Assembly (NCBI RefSeq): GCF_003231285.1
Contig: NZ_QKNS01000005.1
Location: 186,001 to 250,000 of the forward strand
Direction of reading: 5' to 3'
Source: Hymenobacter sediminis
GTDB lineage: Bacteria; Bacteroidota; Bacteroidia; Cytophagales; Hymenobacteraceae
DNA: 64,000 nt
A program made the translations under genes and the position numbers. The number at the start of each line of letters is the position of its first letter. Position 1 is the first letter of the stretch. Positions 44,536 through 52,354 of this stretch are shown here, piece by piece. The notes under the pieces are model-generated. The model searched no databases. It was not told where the DNA came from and was given only the letters and a program-made list of their open reading frames with translations.

Positions 44536-44565
44536 TTTTGCTATTCCCGATAGAAACTAGATTTA
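44536..44565 (+). promoter_or_regulatory. Internal promoter of the locus
   Basis: TTTTG (44536-44540), 17 nt, then TAGATTTA (44558-44565). This is the best joint -33/-7 match to the Bacteroidota consensus in the window. It lies 38 nt before the ATG at 44603 and just after the type 1 repeat, so the last genes of the locus may be driven separately. Confidence 0.45.
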
Positions 44566-44602
44566 GCTCTGGCTTCACTCCGAACTTCCCAACCAACACC
44601 CT

Positions 44603-46084
44603 ATGACCCTTTCCCGTCGCGCTGCTTCTTTGCTTACCGGTCTGCTGCTACTGGCGGCGGGCAGCCACGCCCAAACACCCCTCGGTCAGCCGACGCTAGA
44701 GGAGCGTAAGGTGCAGATTTGGTGCGCTACTGCCCGGTTCGTGTATGAGGATACCGGCCACCCGGAGTTGAAAAATCAGTTGCAGTGCGGCGGCACGCTG
44801 AAGGCGCTGGAAAACAGTATCAAATCGGATAACCAGCGGGTGTACTCGGCGCTGTATCAGCCGCTGGAAGTGAAAGGTGTGATGTATAAAGGGCTGGGGT
44901 CTGACAATTCCCGCCTGCAAACCTTGGTGCGCGAAATTATCAACCGGCTGCGTACTTCTCCCACCCGTAAGGGCAATGCGGTGCGGCTACAGGGCGTGAC
45001 GAGCCTGGAAACGGCCCTGAAAAACTACGTCGACAACGGGACCCCTATTGGCGAACTGGCCGCGGCAGAGGCAGCTCCCGAAACTGTAGATACCACCGCT
45101 GCCACCGACGAGGCTACGGCCGCCGCCCCCGGTGACGCGGGCCTCGACGAGGCCGGTGTTACTACCCCCGTTACCCAAACGAACACCGGAGCAGGAGAAA
45201 GCCTAATGAACAAGTTTTTCGGCCCATTGGCCTTGATTTTGTCTTTGCTTAGCCTCGTGCTGTATGCCCTGATGCGCCGAAACATCGGAGCCTTCCAGAA
45301 GGAGCTAAGCGCCCGCATCGACAAGCGCCGCGACGAGATTCTGGCCCTGCAGAACTCCCCAGCTGGTGGGAGTGCCCGAACTGCCGGTTCGCCCGCCGCC
45401 GACCGACTCACGCCGGCTCAGCAGCGCGAGGTAGAAAAGATGGTGCAGCAGCGGGTAGAGGAAGAAATTCAGAAGTTACGTGGGCAGTTAAGTACCGCAC
45501 CGGCAGCCGCTATGGCTGCGCCACCCGTTGCGCCTACCCCTGCGCCAGCTCCAACCCCAGCTCCGGTAGTTGCGCCACCCGCCGAGCCGGTTGCTGCTCC
45601 CGTGGCGGCCGTGTATGCTGCGCCCGCTCAACCCGCCGAACTGTCGGCAGTGCCGCCACTATCGACTACGGAGGCCTCTGCTGCTTCTCCGCGTGATGAG
45701 TTTGAGAGCCTGGTGCCACCCGTGCAGCTCCCTACCCCCCCGGTCGCGCCAAACCCTGCCAACCAGCCCCAGACGCGCTACGTGAAGGTGCCTGTGAATG
45801 GAGCGTTCAGCGAGTATGATTTCAGCGAAGAGCCCCAGCACGACAGTATCTACGAGATTTACCTCGATCCGCAGTGGCCTGAACTGGCTACCTTCAGCGT
45901 AACCTCCAACCCCGCCGTGCACGCCTACGCCATCCAGAGTGCGCAGTATTCCCTGCGTGAAGCCTGCAAGTACCAGCAGCCTGCCGGCCCGGTTACCCGC
46001 ATCGTAACGGAAGAAGAAGGTGTGCTGCGCAAAGTAGCCGGCGCCTGGCAGATTGAGCAAAAGGCCGCTATCCGGTTTGAGTAA
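44603..46084 (+). CDS. Signal-peptide/one-TM bridging protein with Pro-Ala linker
   Basis: 493 residues, no family recognised. Signal peptide 1-23 (ending SHAQ); periplasmic domain about 24-200 with two Cys (41, 62); TM helix about 204-224 (FFGPLALILSLLSLVLYALM); basic juxtamembrane stretch; coiled coil about 228-300 (REVEKMVQQRVEEEIQKL); Pro/Ala-rich linker about 300-390; C-terminal domain about 390-493 (TRYVKVPVNGAFSEYDFSEE). A membrane-crossing link between a periplasmic domain and a cytoplasmic domain, placed between the cytoskeletal-type ATPase and the motor-type pair. Confidence 0.7.
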   Translation: MTLSRRAASLLTGLLLLAAGSHAQTPLGQPTLEERKVQIWCATARFVYEDTGHPELKNQLQCGGTLKALENSIKSDNQRVYSALYQPLEVKGVMYKGLGSDNSRLQTLVREIINRLRTSPTRKGNAVRLQGVTSLETALKNYVDNGTPIGELAAAEAAPETVDTTAATDEATAAAPGDAGLDEAGVTTPVTQTNTGAGESLMNKFFGPLALILSLLSLVLYALMRRNIGAFQKELSARIDKRRDEILALQNSPAGGSARTAGSPAADRLTPAQQREVEKMVQQRVEEEIQKLRGQLSTAPAAAMAAPPVAPTPAPAPTPAPVVAPPAEPVAAPVAAVYAAPAQPAELSAVPPLSTTEASAASPRDEFESLVPPVQLPTPPVAPNPANQPQTRYVKVPVNGAFSEYDFSEEPQHDSIYEIYLDPQWPELATFSVTSNPAVHAYAIQSAQYSLREACKYQQPAGPVTRIVTEEEGVLRKVAGAWQIEQKAAIRFE

Positions 46085-46094
46085 CTAAAAGGTT

Positions 46095-46241
46095 AAAAGC
46101 TAGTTCCCCTCCTCAGCTGAGGAGGGGTTAGGGGTGGTTGACTTGGCATAAAACGTTTTTAGATCTAGAAATCTAAAATTCGTTCTAATGGTCATCAATC
46201 ACCCCTAACCCCTCCTCAGCTGAGGAGGGGAACTAGCTTTT
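46095..46241. repeat. Inverted-repeat element, 47-bp arms (type 2)
   Basis: Arms 46095-46141 and 46195-46241 match in 46 of 47 positions across a 53-nt spacer. Each arm itself contains a 22-bp palindrome centred on CAGCTG. The sequence differs entirely from the type 1 element at 44386. It lies 11 nt after the bridging-protein stop and ends 20 nt before the MotA-like ATG. Confidence 0.75.
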
Positions 46242-46246
46242 AGCCG

Positions 46247-46254
46247 TAGCTTCG
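46247..46254 (+). promoter_or_regulatory. Possible -7 box of the MotA-like gene
   Basis: TAGCTTCG begins 15 nt before the ATG at 46262, immediately after the right arm of the type 2 repeat. If used, the leader would be only a few bases. Confidence 0.3.
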
Positions 46255-46261
46255 TACTTGT

Positions 46262-47722
46262 ATGCTTGAAATCATTCTCGAAGTAGCCGTAGTGGCCGTG
46301 GTGGTAGGTCTGCAGATCCGGACGTTTCTGCGGACGCGGGCCAATGCGCTGCGGTTGGCGGCGTTGTATCCGCCCAAGGAAACGTTGCGCGTGGAGCACC
46401 GCATTGTGCTGCCCGACGGCCGCGACCTGCCCGAGTACGCCGCCGACGCCCCGCCCGAATCCTTTGCTACCAGCCTGGTAAAGGCCGAAAACGCCTCGCC
46501 TCAATTCCAGGAAATCCTGCTCGATACCAACGATTACCTGCGCCACAACAAAGGCGCCGCGGCCGATTTCGGTATTCTCAAGGACATATCGGAGCGGCAG
46601 AGTGAGGTGCTGGACAACGAGGTGCAGGCCACCGTGGCTACGCCCCTGTATTTGGGGCTGCTGGGTACCTTCCTGGGTGTTATTCTGGGCCTTGTGGGCA
46701 TTGCTCGCAACGGCGTATCCGATGAAAATGCCCTGACACCCTTTCTCACCGGCGTGCTCATTGCTATGACAGGCTCCTTCGTGGGCCTGCTCCTGACGCT
46801 GCTCGGCAACGGCGTGCTGCGCCAGGCCCGCCAACAGCTCGACCGGCTACAGAACCAGTACTATACCTTCCTGCAGGCCCGTTTGCTACCCGTGCTACAC
46901 GCGGATATGGCCAGCTCCCTCACCAACCTAAAGTCGGTGCTGGATGCGTTTAACCAGCAGTTTGTGGGCCAGGTGGAGCTGTTCAACCCGCTCATGGACA
47001 AGGTGACCCAGAACATCCGGGTGCAGAGTGATTTTCTGGAGCGGCTCGATACCATTGGCTACGACAAGATGGCCGCCGCCAATATTCTGGTGTTCGAAAA
47101 GGTGCGCGAGTCGGCGGAGATGTTTGCCGCTTTCACCGGCTACCAGCAGCGGCTGAACGAGATGCTGCAGAACGGCTACCAGTCGGCGCAGAGCGTGAAC
47201 AGCATCCTGGACCGGCTGCGAGGCTTCGAGAAGGGCATCAACGACCTGGGTCAGTACATCGGCGGCAACAATAATTCAGTGCAGCTGATGCTCGACTTTT
47301 TCCAGAAGCACCAGGTAGAGCTGCGCAACCTCAAGGACCGCGCCGAGCAGCACATCGACCAGGCGGGGGTAGGCCTCGCCGAGGTCATGAACCAGCGCCT
47401 GGCCTACAACGAGCGGCAAGCCCAACTGGCCTACGAGAAATGGCAGCAGTACTTCGATAAGCTCAATGCCGACAACGTCTTCGAAAAGCTGCTAAAACAG
47501 CTGGAGCCATTCCAAAACCTCAACACCCAGCAAGCCGACCTCAGCCGCGACGTTACGGCCACCCAGCGCGAGCTACTGCGCAAAATCGAGCTCGACTCGC
47601 AGATTCAAGCCAAGCTGCTCTCCGAGCTTTCCAACCTGAACACGGTGCTGGTAAAGGCTACCTCTAAAAACCGTTTCCAGCGGTTTATGGATAAGCTATT
47701 CGGGGGCGTGCGGCCACAGTAA
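46262..47722 (+). CDS. MotA/TolQ/ExbB-like channel protein with long helical tail
   Basis: 486 residues. N-terminal TM (about 4-18) and cytoplasmic segment to about 120. The two core helices typical of MotA/TolQ/ZorA subunits follow: ATPLYLGLLGTFLGVILGLVG (about 125-146) and FLTGVLIAMTGSFVGLLLTLLG (about 160-182). The remaining 300 residues are helical, charged and largely coiled coil (AGVGLAEVMNQRLAYNERQAQLAYEKW), a long cytoplasmic tail such as that of ZorA. With the MotB-like partner downstream it should form an ion-driven complex. Gene order is interrupted by an AT-rich gene between the two partners. Confidence 0.8.
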   Translation: MLEIILEVAVVAVVVGLQIRTFLRTRANALRLAALYPPKETLRVEHRIVLPDGRDLPEYAADAPPESFATSLVKAENASPQFQEILLDTNDYLRHNKGAAADFGILKDISERQSEVLDNEVQATVATPLYLGLLGTFLGVILGLVGIARNGVSDENALTPFLTGVLIAMTGSFVGLLLTLLGNGVLRQARQQLDRLQNQYYTFLQARLLPVLHADMASSLTNLKSVLDAFNQQFVGQVELFNPLMDKVTQNIRVQSDFLERLDTIGYDKMAAANILVFEKVRESAEMFAAFTGYQQRLNEMLQNGYQSAQSVNSILDRLRGFEKGINDLGQYIGGNNNSVQLMLDFFQKHQVELRNLKDRAEQHIDQAGVGLAEVMNQRLAYNERQAQLAYEKWQQYFDKLNADNVFEKLLKQLEPFQNLNTQQADLSRDVTATQRELLRKIELDSQIQAKLLSELSNLNTVLVKATSKNRFQRFMDKLFGGVRPQ

Positions 47723-47749
47723 ATAAATTGTTTTTATGTAAAAAGTATT

Positions 47750-48271
47750 ATGATTAGACTAATATTAGTTTCAGTGATTGGATTTCTTGTCTCAACTTGT
47801 ATGCTAGTTAGAAAAGATAAAGCTTTTGTTGATAGTAGAAGAGTTTTGAATATACGGCTTTATCATATGGGTCTTTATACTACAACAAAGCTGCCAATTG
47901 ATACTTCGTTTATCACAGATAAGTATCACTATTTGTCACGGGTAAATAATATGTTTGTTATTGAATTAAATGATGCTGTGAGTAAAGCTCAAAAAGTTGA
48001 TGTAAGTGAATTTGGCTATGATATGACAAGGGTATGCTATGTAGTAAAAATGGCAAATAATAAAACTAAAAGAATATTTATAGATCGAGGCGGGAATCAT
48101 ATTATGTACAATAATTTAGTTTATAAAGTTGATTTGCGTATCGCGAATATAATTATCAAATACTTGCTCACGGATTCGTCTGAAGTGCATGGCTCGTTAA
48201 ATAAACTTTTTTATAACAAAGGAAGGATGAGAGGAATATATACTCCATCAATATTAAGATACGGATCGTAA
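47750..48271 (+). CDS. Very AT-rich unknown protein inside the locus
   Basis: 173 residues, no family recognised. N-terminal hydrophobic segment with a possible lipobox (VIGFLVSTC), then a basic, Tyr/Asn/Ile-rich domain (KTKRIFIDRGGNHIMYNNLVYK). G+C is about one third by eye, against about 60% in the genes on both sides, with AT-ending codons throughout. It sits 27 nt after the MotA-like stop and 20 nt before the MotB-like start, an odd position for a recent arrival. It is probably horizontally acquired, or a locus-specific accessory or immunity-type gene. Confidence 0.62.
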   Translation: MIRLILVSVIGFLVSTCMLVRKDKAFVDSRRVLNIRLYHMGLYTTTKLPIDTSFITDKYHYLSRVNNMFVIELNDAVSKAQKVDVSEFGYDMTRVCYVVKMANNKTKRIFIDRGGNHIMYNNLVYKVDLRIANIIIKYLLTDSSEVHGSLNKLFYNKGRMRGIYTPSILRYGS

Positions 48272-48291
48272 TTTGGTTTTCTCTTCACTCC

Positions 48292-48966
48292 ATGAACAAC
48301 TCCACTTCCAACAACCGCCAAAGCAACGACTTCTTCTGGCCCAGCTACGTGGACCTGATGACGTCCTTGTTTGTGGTAATGCTGGTGCTGTTCGTGTACA
48401 GCTTCAAGCTGTTCAAAGACCGGGAAGGGGAGTTGAAGAAGGCCAACGGCGAGTTGAAAGTAAAAGCCGCCGAGCTGGAGCAGATTACCAAAATCCGCAA
48501 CTCCCTGCAGCAACTGGAGGGCCGCTACTTCCGCTATGACCCCGCCAACGAGCGGCACGAGCTGCTAGTACCGGTACAGTTCAAGGCCGGCCGCGACGAA
48601 ATTCAGGACAGCTACAAACCAGCCCTCCTGCAAGCGGGCCGCCGCCTGCGCACCGTGCTCAAAAACATCAAAACCGACCAGCCCGTGCGCTACCTCGTGA
48701 TTGTGGAAGGCATGGCGGCGCGCTACCCCCAAGGCGACCCGCGGAACGCCCGCGAGGAGCAAACAACCTACCAACTGAGCTACCGCCGCGCCCTGAACCT
48801 ACTGAACCTCTGGAAGCAAAATGGCCTAAATTTCAGTCAGGACCGCAGCATTGAGCTGATTATTGGGGGTAGTGGGTTCTATGGTACCGGCCGCTACAGC
48901 GGCCGCCGCGAGGGCGATAACAAACGCTTTCTGATTCAGGTGATTCCGAAGGTGGGCCGGTTCTAG
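48292..48966 (+). CDS. MotB/ZorB/OmpA-like partner of the channel
   Basis: 224 residues. One TM helix (about 17-38) with the motif FFWPSYVDLMTSLFVVMLVLF. Asp21 is in the position of the ion-binding Asp of MotB (YxDxMT) and of ZorB. A coiled coil follows (about 42-75), then an OmpA-like peptidoglycan-binding domain: LVPVQFKAGRDEI, YLVIVEGMA, YQLSYRRALNLLNLW and NKRFLIQVIPK. This is the torque- or conformation-generating partner expected for a MotA-like channel. Starts with ATG at 48292. Confidence 0.82.
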   Translation: MNNSTSNNRQSNDFFWPSYVDLMTSLFVVMLVLFVYSFKLFKDREGELKKANGELKVKAAELEQITKIRNSLQQLEGRYFRYDPANERHELLVPVQFKAGRDEIQDSYKPALLQAGRRLRTVLKNIKTDQPVRYLVIVEGMAARYPQGDPRNAREEQTTYQLSYRRALNLLNLWKQNGLNFSQDRSIELIIGGSGFYGTGRYSGRREGDNKRFLIQVIPKVGRF

Positions 48967-49070
48967 CCGCATGCCGCTTGGCTTCAGAGTAGCAGAGGGG
49001 GTAGGGATATTTGTCGCTTCTTGGCGAGGCACAAATGGCTGGTGGGCTCGGCGGCTTCAGGTAGCGTGTT

Positions 49071-49078
49071 TATCTTGG
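49071..49078 (+). promoter_or_regulatory. Possible -7 box of the S9 peptidase
   Basis: TATCTTGG, one mismatch from TAnnTTTG, begins 29 nt before the ATG at 49100. Confidence 0.3.
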
Positions 49079-49099
49079 GCGCATTCCTACCGTATCCTC

Positions 49100-51289
49100 A
49101 TGCAAAAACTGTTTGTTCCCGTACTAGCCTTGGCCGCGCTGGCTTCGTGCCGCTCGTCGCAGTCGGGCACTGCTGCGCCGGAAACTGCCTCCGCCAAAAG
49201 AGCTGCTACTTCATCTTCTTCCGCTGTGCAATACCCTGAATCCAAGAAAGGCGACGTCAAAGACGATTACTTCGGCACCACCGTGGCCGACCCTTACCGC
49301 TGGCTAGAAGACCTCGACTCGCCCGAAACCAAAGCCTGGGTTGAGGCCCAGAATAAAGTCACGTTTGGCTACCTGGAGAAGATTCCGTTCCGCGACAAGA
49401 TCCGGGAGCGGCTTACTACCATCTGGAATTACGAGCGGTTTGGGGTGCCCGAGGAAGAAGGCGGCCAGCTGTACTTCAGCAAAAACGACGGCCTCCAGAA
49501 CCAGGCTGTACTGTACGTGCAGCAAAATGGCCAGGAAGGTCAGCCCGACGTGCTGCTTGACCCCAACAAGTTCTCTGAGGATGGCACTACGGCCCTGGCC
49601 GGCACCTACTTTTCCCACGACCACCGCTACCTGGCCTACGCTACCTCCGGCGGCGGCTCTGACTGGCAGCAGATGAAGGTGCTGGACCTGAAAACCCGCC
49701 AGCCCCTTTCTGATGAATTGCAGTGGGTGAAAGTATCTGGCGCGGCCTGGTATAAGGATGGCTTTTTCTATAGCCGCTACGATGCGCCGAAGAAGGGCCA
49801 AAACCAGCTTTCCGGCAAAAACGAGTTTCATAAGGTGTACTACCACCAGCTCGGCAAGCCGCAAAGCGCGGACAAGCTGGTGTATGAGAACCCCAAGATG
49901 CCCCTGGGCTTCCGCACCGTGGGCACCACCGAGGATGAGCGTTTCCTGGTGCTCTACCTCACCGATGGCAAAGCCGACGGCAACCGCCTCTCCGTCCGCG
50001 ACCTGACCGACCCCAAGCAGGCCAACACCTTCACGCCCCTCATCAGCAACTACGAATACAATAACTCCGTGGTAGGCAACGTGGGCGGACAGCTGCTGGT
50101 GTACACGAACTATAAAGCGCCGCGCTACCGTGTGGTGCTCATCGACCCAAAAAAGCCACAGGAAGCCAACTGGAAAGAGGTGCTGCCCGAAACCGAGAAC
50201 AAGCTCGAGGGCGTGGACCAGGTAGGCGGCTACCTGGTGGCTTCCTACCTCAAGGATGCCAGCTCTCTGGTGAAGGTGTACTCCGAGAAGGGCGAGTTTA
50301 AGCACGACGTGGCCTTGCCAGCTATTGGCACGGCAGCTGGTTTCGGTGGGCGTCGCAACGCTAAAACGGTGTACTACGCCTTCACCTCATTTACCTACCC
50401 CACCACCATCTATAAGTACGACCTGGCCACGAACACCAGCACCGTGTTCCGCGCTCCTACTGTAGATGTGAAGCCCGAGGACTACGTGACTAACCAAGTG
50501 TTCTATCGGAGCAAGGACGGAACGAAGGTGCCTATGTTCATCACCCATAAGAAAGGGATAAAGCTCGATGGGCAGAACCCTACTTACCTCTACGCTTATG
50601 GGGGCTTCAATATTTCGCTCACGCCCAGCTTCAGCGTGGCCCGTATGCTGTGGCTAGAAAACGGCGGCGTGCTGGCCATTCCGAACCTGCGTGGTGGGGG
50701 CGAATACGGCGAGGCCTGGCACCAGGCCGGCATGACGCCCAACAAGCAGAACGTGTTCGACGACTTTATTGCCGCCGCCGAGTACCTAAAAGTAACCGGC
50801 TACACCACCACCGAGAAGCTGGCCATGGCCGGCGGCTCTAACGGTGGCCTGCTGGTGGGTGCTACCATGACCCAGCGCCCCGACCTCTGCGGCGTGGCTT
50901 TCCCAGCCGTAGGCGTAATGGACATGTTGCGCTACCAAAAATTCACCATCGGCTGGAACTGGGCACCTGAGTACGGCACCTCCGATAATTACAACCAGTT
51001 TCAGAACCTGTACCGCTTCTCGCCCCTGCACACCCTCAAGCCCGGCACCAGCTACCCCGCTACCCTCATTACCACTGCCGACCACGACGACCGGGTAGTG
51101 CCTGCCCACTCCTTTAAATTTGCCGCCGCCTTGCAGGCCGCAAACGAAGGCCCACGCCCCCAACTCATTCGGGTAGATGTGAATGCGGGCCACGGCGCCG
51201 GCAAAAGCACCAAGCTCCAAATTGAGGAATGGGCCGACATCTGGGCGTTTGCCTACCAGAGCATGGGCGTGAAGCCGTTTAAAAAATGA
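49100..51289 (+). CDS. Prolyl oligopeptidase family (S9A) lipoprotein
   Basis: Serine peptidase cutting after Pro in short peptides; 729 residues from the ATG at 49100, whose signal ends in a lipobox (LALAALASC). The start is set by that signal sequence, since the frame is open 43 codons further upstream. N-terminal region YPESKKGDVKDDYFGTTVADPYRWLED is characteristic of S9A. A seven-bladed propeller follows (about 90-450), then the alpha/beta-hydrolase domain with nucleophile Ser580 (GGSNGGLLVG), Asp in DHDDRVVPAHS (about 665) and His698 (NAGHGAGK). Located just right of the motor locus, with its own promoter and signal. Confidence 0.93.
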   Translation: MQKLFVPVLALAALASCRSSQSGTAAPETASAKRAATSSSSAVQYPESKKGDVKDDYFGTTVADPYRWLEDLDSPETKAWVEAQNKVTFGYLEKIPFRDKIRERLTTIWNYERFGVPEEEGGQLYFSKNDGLQNQAVLYVQQNGQEGQPDVLLDPNKFSEDGTTALAGTYFSHDHRYLAYATSGGGSDWQQMKVLDLKTRQPLSDELQWVKVSGAAWYKDGFFYSRYDAPKKGQNQLSGKNEFHKVYYHQLGKPQSADKLVYENPKMPLGFRTVGTTEDERFLVLYLTDGKADGNRLSVRDLTDPKQANTFTPLISNYEYNNSVVGNVGGQLLVYTNYKAPRYRVVLIDPKKPQEANWKEVLPETENKLEGVDQVGGYLVASYLKDASSLVKVYSEKGEFKHDVALPAIGTAAGFGGRRNAKTVYYAFTSFTYPTTIYKYDLATNTSTVFRAPTVDVKPEDYVTNQVFYRSKDGTKVPMFITHKKGIKLDGQNPTYLYAYGGFNISLTPSFSVARMLWLENGGVLAIPNLRGGGEYGEAWHQAGMTPNKQNVFDDFIAAAEYLKVTGYTTTEKLAMAGGSNGGLLVGATMTQRPDLCGVAFPAVGVMDMLRYQKFTIGWNWAPEYGTSDNYNQFQNLYRFSPLHTLKPGTSYPATLITTADHDDRVVPAHSFKFAAALQAANEGPRPQLIRVDVNAGHGAGKSTKLQIEEWADIWAFAYQSMGVKPFKK

Positions 51290-51293
51290 GTTG

Positions 51294-51382
51294 CTGGTTG
51301 CGAGTTGTCAGTTGCCAGTTATCAGATGTCAGTACGAACAAGGACCATACTGACAACTAGCAACTGATAACTCACAACTGAT
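51294..51382. repeat. AGTTG-rich inverted repeat
   Basis: Two arms built from AGTTGTCAGTTG/CAACTGACAACT-type units (51294-51334 and 51348-51382) pair imperfectly. It starts 5 nt after the peptidase stop and may serve as its terminator. Degenerate units of this kind look like a dispersed intergenic repeat. Confidence 0.55.
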
Positions 51383-51390
51383 TTCCCGTA

Positions 51391-51398
51391 TCTTCGCG
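51391..51398 (+). promoter_or_regulatory. Possible -7 box
   Basis: TATCTTCG near 51391 lies about 50 nt before the ATG at 51441. It matches TAnnTTnG and follows the AGTTG repeat. Confidence 0.3.
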
Positions 51399-51440
51399 GC
51401 CGCAACTCCCGTAATTGCCTCTGTTCTTTTGCTTTCAGAT

Positions 51441-51674
51441 ATGAAAAAAACGTTCCTGTTCGGTCTGCTGGCCGGTTCGCTGCTGCTCTCTACTACCTCA
51501 TGCAGCAACCCCGATATTAAATCGGATGAAGATGTAGCTACCCAGCCGCTGCCTCCCATCCCGGCTGCTCCCGACACTACCGGTGGTAAAACGCCTTCAG
51601 CCAATGAAGCTACCCGCGAAATCAACGCGGTAAACGCTACCGAGGACATCAAGAAGATGCAGCCTACCATGTAA
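51441..51674 (+). CDS. Small lipoprotein
   Basis: 77 residues, no family. Signal peptide with lipobox (SLLLSTTSC, Cys about 21) and a short, Pro/Ala/Thr-rich, probably unstructured mature part (PLPPIPAAPDTTGG) ending EDIKKMQPTM. The ATG at 51441 is preferred because a four-codon longer version adds nothing. A 27-bp hairpin follows. Confidence 0.6.
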   Translation: MKKTFLFGLLAGSLLLSTTSCSNPDIKSDEDVATQPLPPIPAAPDTTGGKTPSANEATREINAVNATEDIKKMQPTM

Positions 51675-51685
51675 TTTGGCCCTTG

Positions 51686-51743
51686 TGCTACAAATAGCAA
51701 CGCCCTTCCGCAACCCTGCGGAAGGGCGTTGCTATTTGTAGCA
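51686..51743. terminator. 27-bp perfect hairpin
   Basis: Arms 51686-51712 and 51717-51743 are exact reverse complements; 4-nt loop ACCC. It follows the small-lipoprotein stop by 11 nt. Confidence 0.8.
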
Positions 51744-51795
51744 TTCACTTAGTCAGTACCGATATTTTACTCCGCGTTGACTGAGAATTCTACCC

Positions 51796-51803
51796 TACAT
51801 TAG
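51796..51803 (+). promoter_or_regulatory. -7 box of the GNAT gene
   Basis: TACATTAG begins 13 nt before the ATG at 51809, nearly the 12-nt leaderless spacing seen at other genes. Confidence 0.4.
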
Positions 51804-51808
51804 TCTCT

Positions 51809-52300
51809 ATGTCAAACCTCACAATCCGCCGCGGCCAGGAGGCCGATTTACCCCAGGTGCTGGCCCTGATTCAGGAACTGGCTGAGTTTGAGCGCGCCCC
51901 GCACGAGGTAACGAACACGCTGGCCGACATGCAGCGCGACGGCTTCGGACCAGAGCCCATCTTCAAGTTTTTCGTGGCTGAGCAGCCCGATGGTCGCATT
52001 ATTGGCATTGCGCTCTATTACACGGCCTACTCTACCTGGAAAGGGCGCATGCTCTACCTCGAAGACCTAGTGGTAACAGAGGAGTTGCGCGGCACCGGCA
52101 TTGGCAAGCGCCTCTTCGATGCCGTAGTGGCCGAGGCCCGCCACACCGGCGCCAACCGCATGAAATGGCAGGTGCTGGAGTGGAACGAGCCCGCCATTGG
52201 CTTCTACAAGAAAATTGGGGCCAACCTCGACCCCGAATGGCACAATGGCAACCTCACCGCCGAGCAACTTATGGCCTACCCCTGCGAGGTGGTTCAATAG
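51809..52300 (+). CDS. GNAT family N-acetyltransferase
   Basis: 163 residues; transfers acetyl from acetyl-CoA to an amine. Motif A (LVVTEELRGTGIGKRLFDAV) has the pyrophosphate-binding loop R-G-T-G-I-G. The N-terminus (IRRGQEADLPQVLALIQELAEFE) and YLEDLVV/FYKKIGANL match the diamine (spermidine/thialysine) acetyltransferase subgroup, so a polyamine or amino-acid side chain is a likely substrate. No operon partner. Confidence 0.9.
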   Translation: MSNLTIRRGQEADLPQVLALIQELAEFERAPHEVTNTLADMQRDGFGPEPIFKFFVAEQPDGRIIGIALYYTAYSTWKGRMLYLEDLVVTEELRGTGIGKRLFDAVVAEARHTGANRMKWQVLEWNEPAIGFYKKIGANLDPEWHNGNLTAEQLMAYPCEVVQ

Positions 52301-52354
52301 TGACTAAGCAAGTTGTCATCAGGAGGAGAGGCCGTTTTTCTCTTCAAGGATGAA

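Noticed and set aside
48292..48966. Flagellar MotB
   Set aside because: No flagellar genes and the partner has a long helical tail; the MotB-like motif is shared with ZorB and other stator-type proteins.
46262..48966. GldL/GldM gliding motor
   Set aside because: GldL has two TM helices and GldM a large periplasmic rod; neither fits these lengths, and no gldK/gldN is adjacent.
36834..48966. Canonical Zorya defence system
   Set aside because: Only the A/B-like pair resembles Zorya; no ZorC, ZorD helicase, ZorE nuclease or known ZorF/G-like gene is visible.
49304..50305. 333-codon reverse-strand ORF inside the S9 peptidase
   Set aside because: Antisense shadow of a gene with clear S9A motifs; no family resemblance and composition typical of antisense frames.
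51294..51382. CRISPR-like array
   Set aside because: The AGTTG units are short, degenerate and palindromic, without regular spacers.
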